64,000 nt of DNA from the NCBI GenBank assembly GCA_035063765.1, contig JAPSFT010000008.1, positions 62,001 to 126,000 of the forward strand, in the 5' to 3' direction. The notes below the pieces were generated by a model. It was given only the letters and a program-made list of their open reading frames with translations, did not search any database and was not told the DNA's origin. Shown here in pieces: positions 1 to 9,994 of the stretch. Position numbers and translations under genes: made by a program. The number at the start of each line of letters is the position of its first letter. The first letter of the stretch is position 1. The stretch comes from Deltaproteobacteria bacterium. Its GTDB lineage: Bacteria; Myxococcota_A; UBA9160; PR03.

Positions 1-959
1 CGCTGCGCGCCCCGGTCGTCACCACCGTCGACGCCAAGGGCGCGTTCCCGATGGACCACCCGCTGCACATGGGCATCCACATGGGGCCCTTCAGCCCGCC
101 GGCCACCCGGCGGCGCGTGCGCGAGGCCGACCTCGTGCTCGCGCTCGGCACCGTGCTCACCGACATGAACCTCGGCGCGAGCCGGCCCCAGGTGCGGCGC
201 GACCGCTCGGTGTGGGCGGTGGACGGACGCGTGAACGTGTCCTTCCACACCTACACCGAGGTGACGCTCCGGGACTTCGTGGCGGCGCTCGCCCGCGAAC
301 GGCTGCCGCGCTTCCGCGAGAAGATCGCCTATCACGACCGCCTGCGGCGGCCGGGCGCCCGCGAGTCCGCGCCGCTCTCGGTCAACGACATGCTGCTCGA
401 GCTGAACGGCTTCCTCGACGGGCACCCCGGCTACCACGTCTTCGCCGAGTCGGGCGACTCGCTCTTCGGCGGCCTCGAGCTGCGCCTGCGCGGCGACGGC
501 CTCTACTTCTCGCAGGGCTACTACGCGTCGATGGGCTTCGCGGTGCCGGCGGCCATGGGGGCCCAGATCGGCACCGGCCGGCGCCCGCTCGTGCTGACCG
601 GCGACGGCGCCTTCCAGATGACCGGCCCGGAGATCTCGCACGCCCCGCGGCTCGGGCTCTCGCCGGTCGTGGTGCTCGTGAACAACGGCGGCTGGCAGAT
701 CTTCCGCCCGGTGTCGCCGCGCAGGGACCTGCTCGCGATCCCGGGCTGGCCGTACGCGGAGCTGGCCCAGGCCTGGGGAGGCGTCGGCTTCCGGGCCGGC
801 ACCCGGGCCGAGCTGCGCGAGGCGCTGGCGGCCGCCCATCAGGTCCGGGAGTTCGTCCTGATCGAGTGCCGCGTGCCCCCCGACGACCTCTCGCCGATCA
901 CGAGGCGCTACATCCGGGCGAGCGCCGCGAAGGCGCGAAACCCGGCGCGCAAGGTGTAA
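1..959 (+). CDS. Thiamine-diphosphate-dependent enzyme, 5' end missing
   Basis: The reading frame is open from the window edge, so the N-terminal part lies outside; about 318 residues are visible. The product looks like the middle and C-terminal domains of the acetolactate synthase / 2-oxo-acid decarboxylase family. The clearest sign is the ThDP motif beginning GDGAFQMTG and ending in VNNGGW, which binds the diphosphate and Mg2+. Before it, the segment APVVTTVDAKGAFP is typical of the central domain. Substrate cannot be told from this part: synthase, decarboxylase and oxalyl-CoA decarboxylase-like enzymes share the motif. The next gene follows 25 bases later on the same strand. The family is clear, the exact reaction is not. 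Confidence 0.85.
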   Translation, partial: LRAPVVTTVDAKGAFPMDHPLHMGIHMGPFSPPATRRRVREADLVLALGTVLTDMNLGASRPQVRRDRSVWAVDGRVNVSFHTYTEVTLRDFVAALARERLPRFREKIAYHDRLRRPGARESAPLSVNDMLLELNGFLDGHPGYHVFAESGDSLFGGLELRLRGDGLYFSQGYYASMGFAVPAAMGAQIGTGRRPLVLTGDGAFQMTGPEISHAPRLGLSPVVVLVNNGGWQIFRPVSPRRDLLAIPGWPYAELAQAWGGVGFRAGTRAELREALAAAHQVREFVLIECRVPPDDLSPITRRYIRASAAKARNPARKV

Positions 960-984
960 GCTGGGCGCTCCACGGAGGCCGACC

Positions 985-1284
985 TTGCCCGAGCGCTCGA
1001 TCGACGCACCCCGCCGCGCCGAGTGGGAGCGGATCCGCCGCACCGGCGTGTGGCCCTACGCGATCCGGCGCGGCCTCGCGCGCGGGATCCCGATGGGGAT
1101 CGTGATCATCGTGCTGCTCGAGCTGGTCCAGGGCCGTTCGTTCGGGCCCGCGCTGTTCCGCGACCCCGCGGTGCTCGGCCGCTTCGCGCTCGCGATCGTG
1201 CTCTTCTCGCTGGGCGGGGTGGTCTCGACCTACGCGCGCTGGCGGGCGCTCGACCTGCGCTTCGGCGACGCCGGGAAGGAGTAG
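985..1284 (+). CDS. Small membrane protein of unknown function
   Basis: This 99-residue protein has two hydrophobic stretches, at about residues 35-52 and 65-82, separated by a short polar loop, with charged ends (MPERSIDAPRR and a C-terminal GDAGKE). I do not recognise a family. The start chosen is TTG, because GGAGG lies about eight bases upstream and no ATG or GTG fits better. It sits between the ThDP enzyme and a DUF4404-like gene, all on the plus strand with short gaps, so co-transcription is likely. Confidence 0.6.
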   Translation: MPERSIDAPRRAEWERIRRTGVWPYAIRRGLARGIPMGIVIIVLLELVQGRSFGPALFRDPAVLGRFALAIVLFSLGGVVSTYARWRALDLRFGDAGKE

Positions 1285-1289
1285 CCGCC

Positions 1290-1580
1290 TTGGAGAAGCA
1301 GCAGCTCCGGACCCAGCTCGCCTCGCTCCACCGCGCGCTCGCCGACGCCGAGTCCGACGTCTCGGAGGGCCGCGCGCAGGTCGGGCCCGACGCGCGCGAG
1401 CTCCTGGTGGCCGTGATGGAGGACATCCAGCGCCTGCTCGACGCCGCGGAGCGTACGGAGGAGCCGGAGGGCCTCGTCGACCGGCTGCGCGAGGCGAAGG
1501 AGGACTTCGAGGAGTCCCACCCGGCGCTCGCCGAGGCGGCCGGCCGCGTGATCGACGCGCTGGCGCGCCTGGGGATCTGA
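1290..1580 (+). CDS. DUF4404-family small helical protein
   Basis: The 96-residue product is almost wholly charged helix and resembles DUF4404 proteins: an N-terminal segment starting EKQQLRTQLASLHRAL, a middle VAVMEDIQRLLD, and a C-terminal helix running FEESHPALAEAAGRVIDALA. The family has no known function. TTG at 1290 is chosen as start because AAGGAG (1276-1281) lies eight bases upstream, overlapping the stop of the previous gene. The downstream gene begins two bases after this stop, so the genes are probably one transcription unit. Confidence 0.7.
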   Translation: MEKQQLRTQLASLHRALADAESDVSEGRAQVGPDARELLVAVMEDIQRLLDAAERTEEPEGLVDRLREAKEDFEESHPALAEAAGRVIDALARLGI

Positions 1581-1582
1581 GC

Positions 1583-2329
1583 ATGGCGGCCGATCCGGCG
1601 TCCTCGGCGCGGCGTGCGCGCGCGCTCCTGCGGCGGGCGCCGGCCGGGGTGCTCTCGACGACCTCGCAGTCGATGCCCGGCTACCCCTTCGGCTCGTTCG
1701 CGCCCTTCGTCCTGACCCGCGAGGGCCGCCCGCTCCTCTACCTGAGCCGGCTCGCCGAGCACGCCCGCAACCTGGCCGCGCAGCCCCACGCCTGCCTGAC
1801 GGTCGCCGAGGCCGTCCTCGGCGACCCGCAGGCCGTGGCCCGGGCCAGCGTGCTCGGCGAGGCCCACCAGGCGGCGGGGGCCGAGCACGCGGCGCTCGCC
1901 GAGCGCTTCTTCGCGCTCTTCCCCGAGCAGCGCGACTACGAGCCGCTCGGCGACTTCGGCTTCTGGTGGCTCGAGCCGGTGCGGGTGCGCTGGATCGGCG
2001 GCTTCGGCGAGATCGGCTGGATCGGCCGCGACGCGTGGCTGCTCGACACGCCCGAATGGCAGCTCCGGGAGGCCGGCATCGTCGGGCACATGAACGAGGA
2101 CCACCGGGACGCCATGGCGGCGATGCTGCGGGCGCGGGGCGAGGAGGCGGGCGACGTCACGATGCTCGCCTGCGACCCGGAGGGCTTCCACCTGCGCAGC
2201 GCCGGGAAGGTCCACTGGATCGCCTTCGCGCGCGCCTGCCCGGCGGCCGAGGACCTGCGGGCGGAGATGGTCCGGCTCGCGAAGGAGGCGCGGGCGGGGG
2301 CCGGGGCGGACCCCCCGGGCCCGGGCTAG
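1583..2329 (+). CDS. HugZ/pyridoxamine-phosphate-oxidase-like flavin split-barrel protein
   Basis: The protein (248 residues) has an N-terminal split-barrel domain with the segment GVLSTTSQSMPGYPFGS, usual for haem-utilisation HugZ-like and PPOX-class proteins, then LYLSRLAEHARN. The C-terminal part, from about residue 165, is a DUF2470 domain with IVGHMNEDHRDAM. Family members bind FMN or haem; some degrade haem and others reduce small molecules. Which applies here cannot be seen. It follows the DUF4404-like gene by two bases and precedes a VTT membrane protein. Confidence 0.85.
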   Translation: MAADPASSARRARALLRRAPAGVLSTTSQSMPGYPFGSFAPFVLTREGRPLLYLSRLAEHARNLAAQPHACLTVAEAVLGDPQAVARASVLGEAHQAAGAEHAALAERFFALFPEQRDYEPLGDFGFWWLEPVRVRWIGGFGEIGWIGRDAWLLDTPEWQLREAGIVGHMNEDHRDAMAAMLRARGEEAGDVTMLACDPEGFHLRSAGKVHWIAFARACPAAEDLRAEMVRLAKEARAGAGADPPGPG

Positions 2330-2338
2330 CTTCCCGGC

Positions 2339-3076
2339 GTGCGCCGGATCGCCCCCCTCCTGTTCCTCGCGCTGGTCGCCGCCCTCGTGCTCGGCGGCCG
2401 CGCCGTGCGCGCGAGCCTCGGCATCGAGCTCGAGCCGGGCTCGATCCAGGGTGCGGTCGCGGCGCTCGGCTGGAAGGGGCCGGCGCTCTTCGTCGGCCTC
2501 GTCACCTTCCGCCAGTTCCTCTTCCTGCCCTCGGCGATCGTGCTGCCGGCGGGCGGCGTGGTCTTCGGTGCGCTCGAGGGGACGCTCCTCGGCGCCTTCG
2601 GGATCCTGCTCTCGGCGGCGCTCAAGTACGGCCTTGCCCGCTCGCTCGGGCGCGAGTGGCTGCAGGCGCGCTTCGGCGCCGCGGTCGCGGCCTTCGAGCG
2701 CCACGCCGAGGCGGCGGGGCCCCTGATCGTGGGCGCGGCCACGGCCCACCCGCTCGGGCCGATGGCGCCCGTCTTCTGGGCCTCGGGCTTCGCGGCGGTG
2801 CCGGTCGTGGGCTTCCTGGTCGCCGTCGCGCTCGCCGCCCCCGTGCGCGCCTTCGCCTTCTCGTTCTTCGGCTCGACCCTGCTCGACCCCGGCACGCCGC
2901 GCTTCTGGGCCGCCACGCTCGTGCTGCTCGGCGTCTGCCTGCTGCCCCTCGCCCACCGCGGCTTCCGCGCGCGCCTCTCGCGCGTGGCTCGCGCGCAGCG
3001 AGCCGAAGGTACCCCTACGGCTCCACCCCCTTCGCCAGCAGCTCCCAGCGACCTTCGTAGACCGCGACGTCGCTGA
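2339..3076 (+). CDS. TVP38/TMEM64-type (VTT domain) membrane protein
   Basis: The 245-residue protein is strongly hydrophobic, with about five or six membrane segments. The VTT/SNARE-associated core is visible: FRQFLFLPSAIVLPAGGVVFGA followed by a GTLLGAFGILLSAALKYGLAR segment. Proteins of this type resemble DedA proteins and lipid scramblases. Translation probably begins at GTG 2339, nine bases after the previous stop. Its last 62 bases overlap the 3' end of the minus-strand phosphatase gene, and the C-terminal tail there is proline- and arginine-rich and unlike the family, so this end may have been extended by loss of an earlier stop. Confidence 0.8.
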   Translation: MRRIAPLLFLALVAALVLGGRAVRASLGIELEPGSIQGAVAALGWKGPALFVGLVTFRQFLFLPSAIVLPAGGVVFGALEGTLLGAFGILLSAALKYGLARSLGREWLQARFGAAVAAFERHAEAAGPLIVGAATAHPLGPMAPVFWASGFAAVPVVGFLVAVALAAPVRAFAFSFFGSTLLDPGTPRFWAATLVLLGVCLLPLAHRGFRARLSRVARAQRAEGTPTAPPPSPAAPSDLRRPRRR

Positions 3077-3733
3077 TCGTGCCCTCGCCGACGAAGTTGC
3101 GGTCGTAGCCGGCGAGCGGCGAGACGCCGGCGGCCTCGCTGAGCAGAGCGGCCGCGATCTCGCCGTGCGTGACGACGACGAGCGTCGCGCCCGGCGTCTC
3201 CTGCGCCGCCGCACCCAGGAAGCCGCTCGCGCGCGCGAGGCCGTCGGCGAGCGACTCGCCGCCCTCCGGGCGCGGGTCGAGGCCCGCGCGCCAGTTCTCG
3301 GTGCGCCAGCGGTAGTCGGCGGCGCGCCGGCTCGCGCCGTGCTGGAGCGGCTGGAAGGCGTCGCTCGGCTCGATCGCGCCGGTGCCGAGCACGCTGGCGA
3401 TCGCCTGGGCGGTCTGGCGGGCGCGCTGCGCCGGTGAGCAGACGACGCGCGACGCGCCGGCGCCGCGCAGGCGCAGGCCCACGGCGCGTGCGCGTGCCTG
3501 GCCAGCCCCGGTGAGCGCGTCGAGCCCGGCCGCGTCGAGGCCGGGCGGGCGCTGCGACGCCGGGACGTTCTTCCAGGCCTGGGCGTGGCGCACGACGTAG
3601 ACGCGCAGCACGGGCTCGCCGTCCGGTCGGGCACCGAGCGGCCGGAACGCCGCCGGCTCCTGCGCGCGCGCGGAGCCGGCGGCGATCGCGAGCAGGAGGA
3701 CGAACGCCGCGCGCGCGGCACGCCGGCCCGCGA

Positions 3734-3737
<4 letters not shown>
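3015..3737 (-). CDS. Exported histidine phosphatase (phosphoglycerate mutase/SixA-like)
   Basis: The 240-residue product starts with a signal peptide ([16 protein letters not shown], then QEP), so it should act in the periplasm. The phosphatase core shows the catalytic RHAQAW motif near residue 55, a [14 protein letters not shown] arginine segment, and the late histidine in [13 protein letters not shown]. The GTG start at 3737 overlaps the TGA of the quinohaemoprotein dehydrogenase upstream (GTGA), which decides the start and suggests coupled translation. The substrate is unknown. Its 3' end overlaps the convergent VTT gene by 62 bases. Confidence 0.85.
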
Positions 3738-5845
<2,108 letters not shown>

Positions 5846-5933
5846 GGGATCCCCTCCGGTCGCGCGGCAGCCGACCGCGCCGCATCCGGCCGCAGCGGCG
5901 CCAGGCGGAACGCAGCCGCATCATACCCCGCCC

Positions 5934-6335
5934 TCAGGCGCGATCGATGCGCTCCACGATCGCGTCGACGATCCCCTCGTGCGCGCCGAGCGGCTCCGTC
6001 ACGCGCACGCGGAGGCCGGGATGGCGTCGCGCCGCCTCGGCTGCCTGCGCCGGGACGTCGCGGCCGGCGTGCGTGCCGGGCGCCAGGAAGTAGGGGTGCA
6101 CCACGACCTCGCGCGCGCCGGCCGCGACGCAGCGCGCGATGGCGTCGGCGAGGCTCGGCGGCGCGAGCTCGAGGTGCGCCACCTCGACGATCCGCCCGGG
6201 CAGCCGGCGGCGCAGCCGCGCGGCCATCTCGTCGAGCACGGCGTGGGCCTCGGGCGCGCGGCTGCCGTGGTCCACCAGCACGACGGCGCGCTTCGTCGCG
6301 CCTCCGCTCGCGGCGTCCGCGCCGGGCCCGCCCAC
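5934..6335 (-). CDS. CbiX/sirohydrochlorin chelatase-like protein
   Basis: The 133-residue protein matches short single-domain CbiX chelatases. It has VVLVDHGSRAPEAHAVL, where the histidine is a metal-site residue, and REVVVHPYFLAPGTHAGRD with the second histidine. Family members insert cobalt, nickel or iron into tetrapyrroles; the metal cannot be inferred. It begins three bases after the ferredoxin stop, so the two form an operon that may run on into the quinohaemoprotein gene 88 bases further. A siroheme or haem-supply role is an inference from this context. Confidence 0.85.
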   Translation of the reverse strand: MGGPGADAASGGATKRAVVLVDHGSRAPEAHAVLDEMAARLRRRLPGRIVEVAHLELAPPSLADAIARCVAAGAREVVVHPYFLAPGTHAGRDVPAQAAEAARRHPGLRVRVTEPLGAHEGIVDAIVERIDRA

Positions 6336-6338
6336 GGC

Positions 6339-6623
6339 CTACCAGTAGGCCGCCGCCACCTCGACGTCGCCCCGCACGCGCGCAAGGCAGGCGAGGCGCA
6401 GGTCGGGGTCGAGGCGGTTGCGGCGGCGCGTGGCGGCCTCGGCGGCGCTCTCCCCGTCCAAGCCCGTCCCAGCCAGGACCCGGACCCCGCAGCGCCCGCA
6501 CAGGCCGTCGGCGCCGCAGGCACGCGCGATCGGCAGGCCGGCGGCGAGGGCTGCGTCGAGGAGCGTGCTCCCCGCGGGCACCTCGATCGAGCGGGCGGAG
6601 GGCTGGAAGGTCACGCGCGGCAC
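6339..6623 (-). CDS. 2Fe-2S ferredoxin (plant type)
   Basis: This 94-residue protein is a compact [2Fe-2S] ferredoxin. Three cluster cysteines lie in ARACGADGLCGRCGVRV and the fourth in LRLACLARV. An arginine-rich insert (AATRRRNRLD) precedes the last cysteine, as in ferredoxins of aromatic or adrenodoxin-like systems. Length is normal. It is the first gene of a minus-strand run and is divergent from the CinA-like gene, 52 bases away, so a promoter should lie between 6624 and 6675. Its redox partner is not shown. Confidence 0.88.
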   Translation of the reverse strand: MPRVTFQPSARSIEVPAGSTLLDAALAAGLPIARACGADGLCGRCGVRVLAGTGLDGESAAEAATRRRNRLDPDLRLACLARVRGDVEVAAAYW

Positions 6624-6675
6624 GCGCGGAGTCTACCTAGCGGCGCTCTTCGCTGCTTCCCTACCCTGCGATCCC

Positions 6676-7401
6676 GTGCCCCGCGCCGGCATCGTCGTCA
6701 TCGGCAACGAGATCCTCTCCGGCAAGGTCGTGGACGCGAACTCGCCCTACCTGTGCGGCGAGCTGCGCGCGCTCGGCGTCGACGTCGAGCGCATCGTCAC
6801 GATCCCCGACGACGTGGACGTGATCGCCCGCGAGGTGCGCGCGCAGAGCGAAGCCTACGACTTCGTCTTCACCTCGGGCGGCGTCGGGCCCACCCACGAC
6901 GACCTGACCATGGACGGCGTTGCGAAGGCCTTCGGGCTGCCGGTGCGGATCTACGAGTCGATCGTGGAGCGCCTCACGCGTGCCCAGGGCGCCGCCCCCA
7001 ACGAGAGCCTGCTCAAGATGGCCGCGCTGCCCCAGGACGCGGTGCTGATCGACGCCGGGGACCTCTGGTTCCCGGTCGTGGTGGTGCACAACGTCTACGT
7101 GTTCCCGGGCATCCCGGAGCTCCTGCGCCGCAAGTTCACGTCGATCCGCGCGCGCTTCCAGGGCATCCCCTTCGTGCTGCGGCGCGTCTACGTGCGCCGC
7201 CACGAGAGCGACATCGCGGCGGACCTGCACGCGCTGCTGGCCGAGTTCCCCGAGCTGCTGCTCGGCTCCTACCCCCGGATCGGCGAGCCCGAGTTCCGCG
7301 TCCTGCTGACCCTCGAGTCGCGGGACTCGCGCTACCTGCAGCACGCGCTCGACTCGCTCCTCGCGCGCCTGCCCCGGGACGCCGTCCACAAGGTCGAGTG
7401 A
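6676..7401 (+). CDS. CinA N-terminal / molybdopterin-binding (MoCF) domain protein
   Basis: The 241-residue product has the MoCF fold of the CinA N-terminal half. Near the start it has AGIVVIGNEILSGKVVDANS, and further in FVFTSGGVGPTHDDLTMDG, the signature loop that binds molybdopterin or nucleotide in MoaB/MogA relatives. The C-terminal amidohydrolase domain of full CinA is missing, which is common in short versions. GTG 6676 is chosen as start because the family motif begins four residues later. The stop overlaps the next gene's GTG (GTGA at 7398-7401). Confidence 0.88.
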   Translation: MPRAGIVVIGNEILSGKVVDANSPYLCGELRALGVDVERIVTIPDDVDVIAREVRAQSEAYDFVFTSGGVGPTHDDLTMDGVAKAFGLPVRIYESIVERLTRAQGAAPNESLLKMAALPQDAVLIDAGDLWFPVVVVHNVYVFPGIPELLRRKFTSIRARFQGIPFVLRRVYVRRHESDIAADLHALLAEFPELLLGSYPRIGEPEFRVLLTLESRDSRYLQHALDSLLARLPRDAVHKVE

Positions 7402-7841
7402 CGGACCCGGCGGCGCAGGGAGGGCTGGCGCGCTGGCTCGCCTACGCGCACCCCGCGTGGATGCTCGCCGCGCTCACCCTGGCCGCGCTCGCGCTGCGCA
7501 GCGGGCTCGCCCTGCGGCGCGCGCGGCGCCTGCGCGTGCGCCGCCGCCCCGAGGACCTGCGCCGCCACCTCGCGGTCGCCAAGCCCGCCCTCGTGATGGT
7601 GGCGGCCGGCTTCGCCGGCGGGCCGCTGTCGATGGCGTGGCTGCGGGGGCGCGAGCCCTTCGCCACCGCGCACGCGTGGATCGGTGTCGCCGCGCTGCTG
7701 CTCTTCGTGGCCGCGGGGATCCTCGGCCGCCGCCTCGAGCGCGGCCGCGGCCGCCCGCGCGACGCGCACGCCCTGCTCGCGACGCTCGCGCTGCTGGCCG
7801 CCGCGGGCGCGGCGCTGACCGGCTTCGTGCTGCTGCCCTGA
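7398..7841 (+). CDS. DUF4079-like four-helix membrane protein
   Basis: This 147-residue protein has about four membrane segments: residues 18-35, 55-75, 85-105 and 125-145. A conserved HAWIGVAALLLF segment resembles cytochrome b561-like DUF4079 proteins, whose histidines might bind haem. The resemblance is moderate. It is coupled to the CinA-like gene by a GTGA overlap. Downstream is a hairpin that may terminate it. Confidence 0.65.
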   Translation: MTDPAAQGGLARWLAYAHPAWMLAALTLAALALRSGLALRRARRLRVRRRPEDLRRHLAVAKPALVMVAAGFAGGPLSMAWLRGREPFATAHAWIGVAALLLFVAAGILGRRLERGRGRPRDAHALLATLALLAAAGAALTGFVLLP

Positions 7842-7858
7842 TCGGTCACCGCAGGCAG

Positions 7859-7894
7859 GAAGGGCGCCGGGCCGCGAACGCCCCGGCGCCCTTC
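7859..7894. terminator. Hairpin between convergent genes
   Basis: A perfect 13-base stem (GAAGGGCGCCGGG at 7859-7871, paired with 7882-7894) closes a ten-base loop. It lies 17 bases after the DUF4079-like gene and 23 bases from the stop of the minus-strand lipoprotein, so it could end transcription from both sides. There is no T-run after either arm, so classic intrinsic termination is uncertain. Confidence 0.55.
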
Positions 7895-7917
7895 GCACCC
7901 CTTCCCGCTTCCCGCTG

Positions 7918-9765
7918 CTACGGAGCCGGCTCCAGATCGGTGAACAGCGAGTAGAACGAGCCCGAGCGCGAGACCTCGACGCCGTGGAGCGACAGCCCCA
8001 TGAACCCCGGGATCGGGAAGGCGCCGAGGCTCTCGCCGAGCTCGGGCAGCACGTACGCGATCAGGTGCGGAAGCGCGAGCTGGACCGTGGTCTCGTTGGT
8101 GTTGATCGTGTTCTCGATCACGGCGACCGTGATGTCGGCCGGGGCCACGGAGCCGATTCCGATCACGAGCTGTCCCGACAGGTCGTCGAAGCTCATGGTC
8201 AGGCCGGCGCGGAAGTCGAGCGCGCCGCTCAGCACCAGCGACTGGTCCTGGTTGTCGACGACCAGGTCGATCCAGTACTGGCCGACCCGGATCTCGCCGA
8301 TCTGCCCGGCGCCGGGGCCGTCGTTGCCGGTCAGGAACGGCGCGAGCGTCGGCGTCAGCGTGACCCGCATCAGGGTTTCGGGCGGGAAGCCTCCCAGCTC
8401 GGGGATCAGGATCGCCATCGTGCCCGCGGTGAGCGGCACCGGGCCGTTGCCGAGGTCGATCTCGGTGATCTCCATGCGGAGGAGCCCGCACTCGATCTGG
8501 GACTTCAGGAGCTGATTGAAGGCCGAGGTCGAGATCGCGATCCCGAGGTGGTAGGGCACCCCTCCGACCGGCGTGGTCCCCGTAAAGGTCGGGAAGCTCT
8601 CGGCGACGTGGTACGAGGCGGCCAGGTCCGGCGTGCCCGCCGGCGGCTGGCACTGGCCGGGGCCGGTGCCAATCGAGGAGGTCACCCGCACGTTCGAGTC
8701 GAGCGTGATGCCGCTCGGGTCCTCGAGCACGTCGTGGAGCGGCGCCTCGAGGTTCACGCCCAGGGCCTGGCCGATCGGCCCGGTGATCGAGATGTCGGCG
8801 AGCGCCACTTCGAAGGCGTCGGCCAGCGGCGAGTCGGCCGGGCCCGACCCGTCGTCGTCGTCGAGGAACTCGAGCAGGCCGCCCTCGACCCGCGGGCGGA
8901 CGTCGCCGATCGCCGCCTGGATGATGTCGCCGATCAGGAACCAATCGCAGACGCCGCTCGTGAAGGTGTGGCTGAAGCCGGCCAGCGAGATGCCGGGCGC
9001 CCCGATCAGGTTCACGTCGACGTTCGAGGGGTCCGCCGCCGGCTGGAGCGCGTAGTTGCCCGTGATCTGCGCCGACGCCGAGTTGATGCGCAGGCCGCAG
9101 CTGATGCCGCCCGAGATCTGGAGCTGGACCTGGATGTCGTAGACGTCGATGTCGCCGAAGACCTGGTTGGTCCCGGAGTCGGCGTCGAAGGTGAAGCCCG
9201 AGATCGAGGGCGGCGGCGGGCTCGACACCGTCACGGAGGCCCGCACGATGCAGCCGAAGATGCTGTCCAGGAAGCACTCGTTGTTCACGATGACGGTGCC
9301 CACGGGCAGCAGGGCGGCCAGATCGAGGTCGATCTGGCTCTCGATGATCGGCTCGAGCTGGTCGAGGCCCGTGTCGTTGATGCGCAGCGCCACGCCCTGG
9401 TTCGAGAACGAGCCGTCGGCCACCGAGCTGGCGGCGTGCACCACGATGCGTTGCCGGCTCAGCACCTTGCCGTTGCTGACCTGGACCAGCGAGGCCACGA
9501 ACGGGTTGATGACGGCGTTCGCGTCCAGCGGCTGCGTCGTCGACCAGGTGTTGCCGGGGCCGAGGCTCACGGCGGTCCCGTTGACGCGCACCTCGAGCCC
9601 CGCCCTCGGGTGGAGGACCTGGCCGGAGAGGGTCACGGTCGGCGCCGTGCTGAAGGTGCCGTGCGCCGGCGAGAGGATCACGATCGCGGGCGGCTCGTTG
9701 CAGCTCGCACCGAGCAGGAGCATGGCCGCGACGAACGACAGCGTGATGTGTACGACTCGAGACAC
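7918..9765 (-). CDS. Large lipoprotein of unknown function, possibly TULIP-like
   Basis: The product (615 residues) starts with a signal and lipobox-like LLLGASCNE, so it is probably anchored to the outer membrane. It then has an Ig-like segment (IVILSPAHGTF, PTVTLSGQVLHP). The rest is long beta strands and amphipathic helices in two similar halves. The C-terminal segment ending LGAFPIPGFMGLSLHGVEV recalls the proline-rich turn of BPI/TULIP lipid-binding proteins, but this is only an impression. An acidic stretch (LEFLDDDDGSG) sits mid-way. GTG at 9765 is preceded by GGGGAG. It is a single-gene unit with convergent neighbours downstream and a divergent MFS gene upstream. Confidence 0.7.
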   Translation of the reverse strand: MSRVVHITLSFVAAMLLLGASCNEPPAIVILSPAHGTFSTAPTVTLSGQVLHPRAGLEVRVNGTAVSLGPGNTWSTTQPLDANAVINPFVASLVQVSNGKVLSRQRIVVHAASSVADGSFSNQGVALRINDTGLDQLEPIIESQIDLDLAALLPVGTVIVNNECFLDSIFGCIVRASVTVSSPPPPSISGFTFDADSGTNQVFGDIDVYDIQVQLQISGGISCGLRINSASAQITGNYALQPAADPSNVDVNLIGAPGISLAGFSHTFTSGVCDWFLIGDIIQAAIGDVRPRVEGGLLEFLDDDDGSGPADSPLADAFEVALADISITGPIGQALGVNLEAPLHDVLEDPSGITLDSNVRVTSSIGTGPGQCQPPAGTPDLAASYHVAESFPTFTGTTPVGGVPYHLGIAISTSAFNQLLKSQIECGLLRMEITEIDLGNGPVPLTAGTMAILIPELGGFPPETLMRVTLTPTLAPFLTGNDGPGAGQIGEIRVGQYWIDLVVDNQDQSLVLSGALDFRAGLTMSFDDLSGQLVIGIGSVAPADITVAVIENTINTNETTVQLALPHLIAYVLPELGESLGAFPIPGFMGLSLHGVEVSRSGSFYSLFTDLEPAP

Positions 9766-9839
9766 GAGATCTCCCCGGCCGGGCGCCGATCGCGCCCGGA
9801 GCAGCGCACCTGCGGGGCAGGCACACGTAGTGGTCTGGG

Positions 9840-9879
9840 CAGCGCGCCGGCCGCGAACCCAAGGAAGGCCGGCGCGCTG
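9840..9879. other. Perfect hairpin in divergent intergenic region
   Basis: A 13-base stem (CAGCGCGCCGGCC at 9840-9852, paired with 9867-9879) closes a 14-base loop. It lies 74 bases upstream of the lipoprotein start and 115 bases upstream of the MFS start, inside the 229-base divergent region that must hold both promoters. It could be in the lipoprotein leader RNA. No T-run follows either arm. Confidence 0.5.
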
Positions 9880-9994
9880 GGACCATCTACACCCATGGCC
9901 GTCACCGAGTCAATCACGACTCGCGCCCCCAAGGGGCTGACTCGAAGTCCTACCCTCGGTCGCCGTCGATCTGCCGCTACCGTCCGCCCCCATC

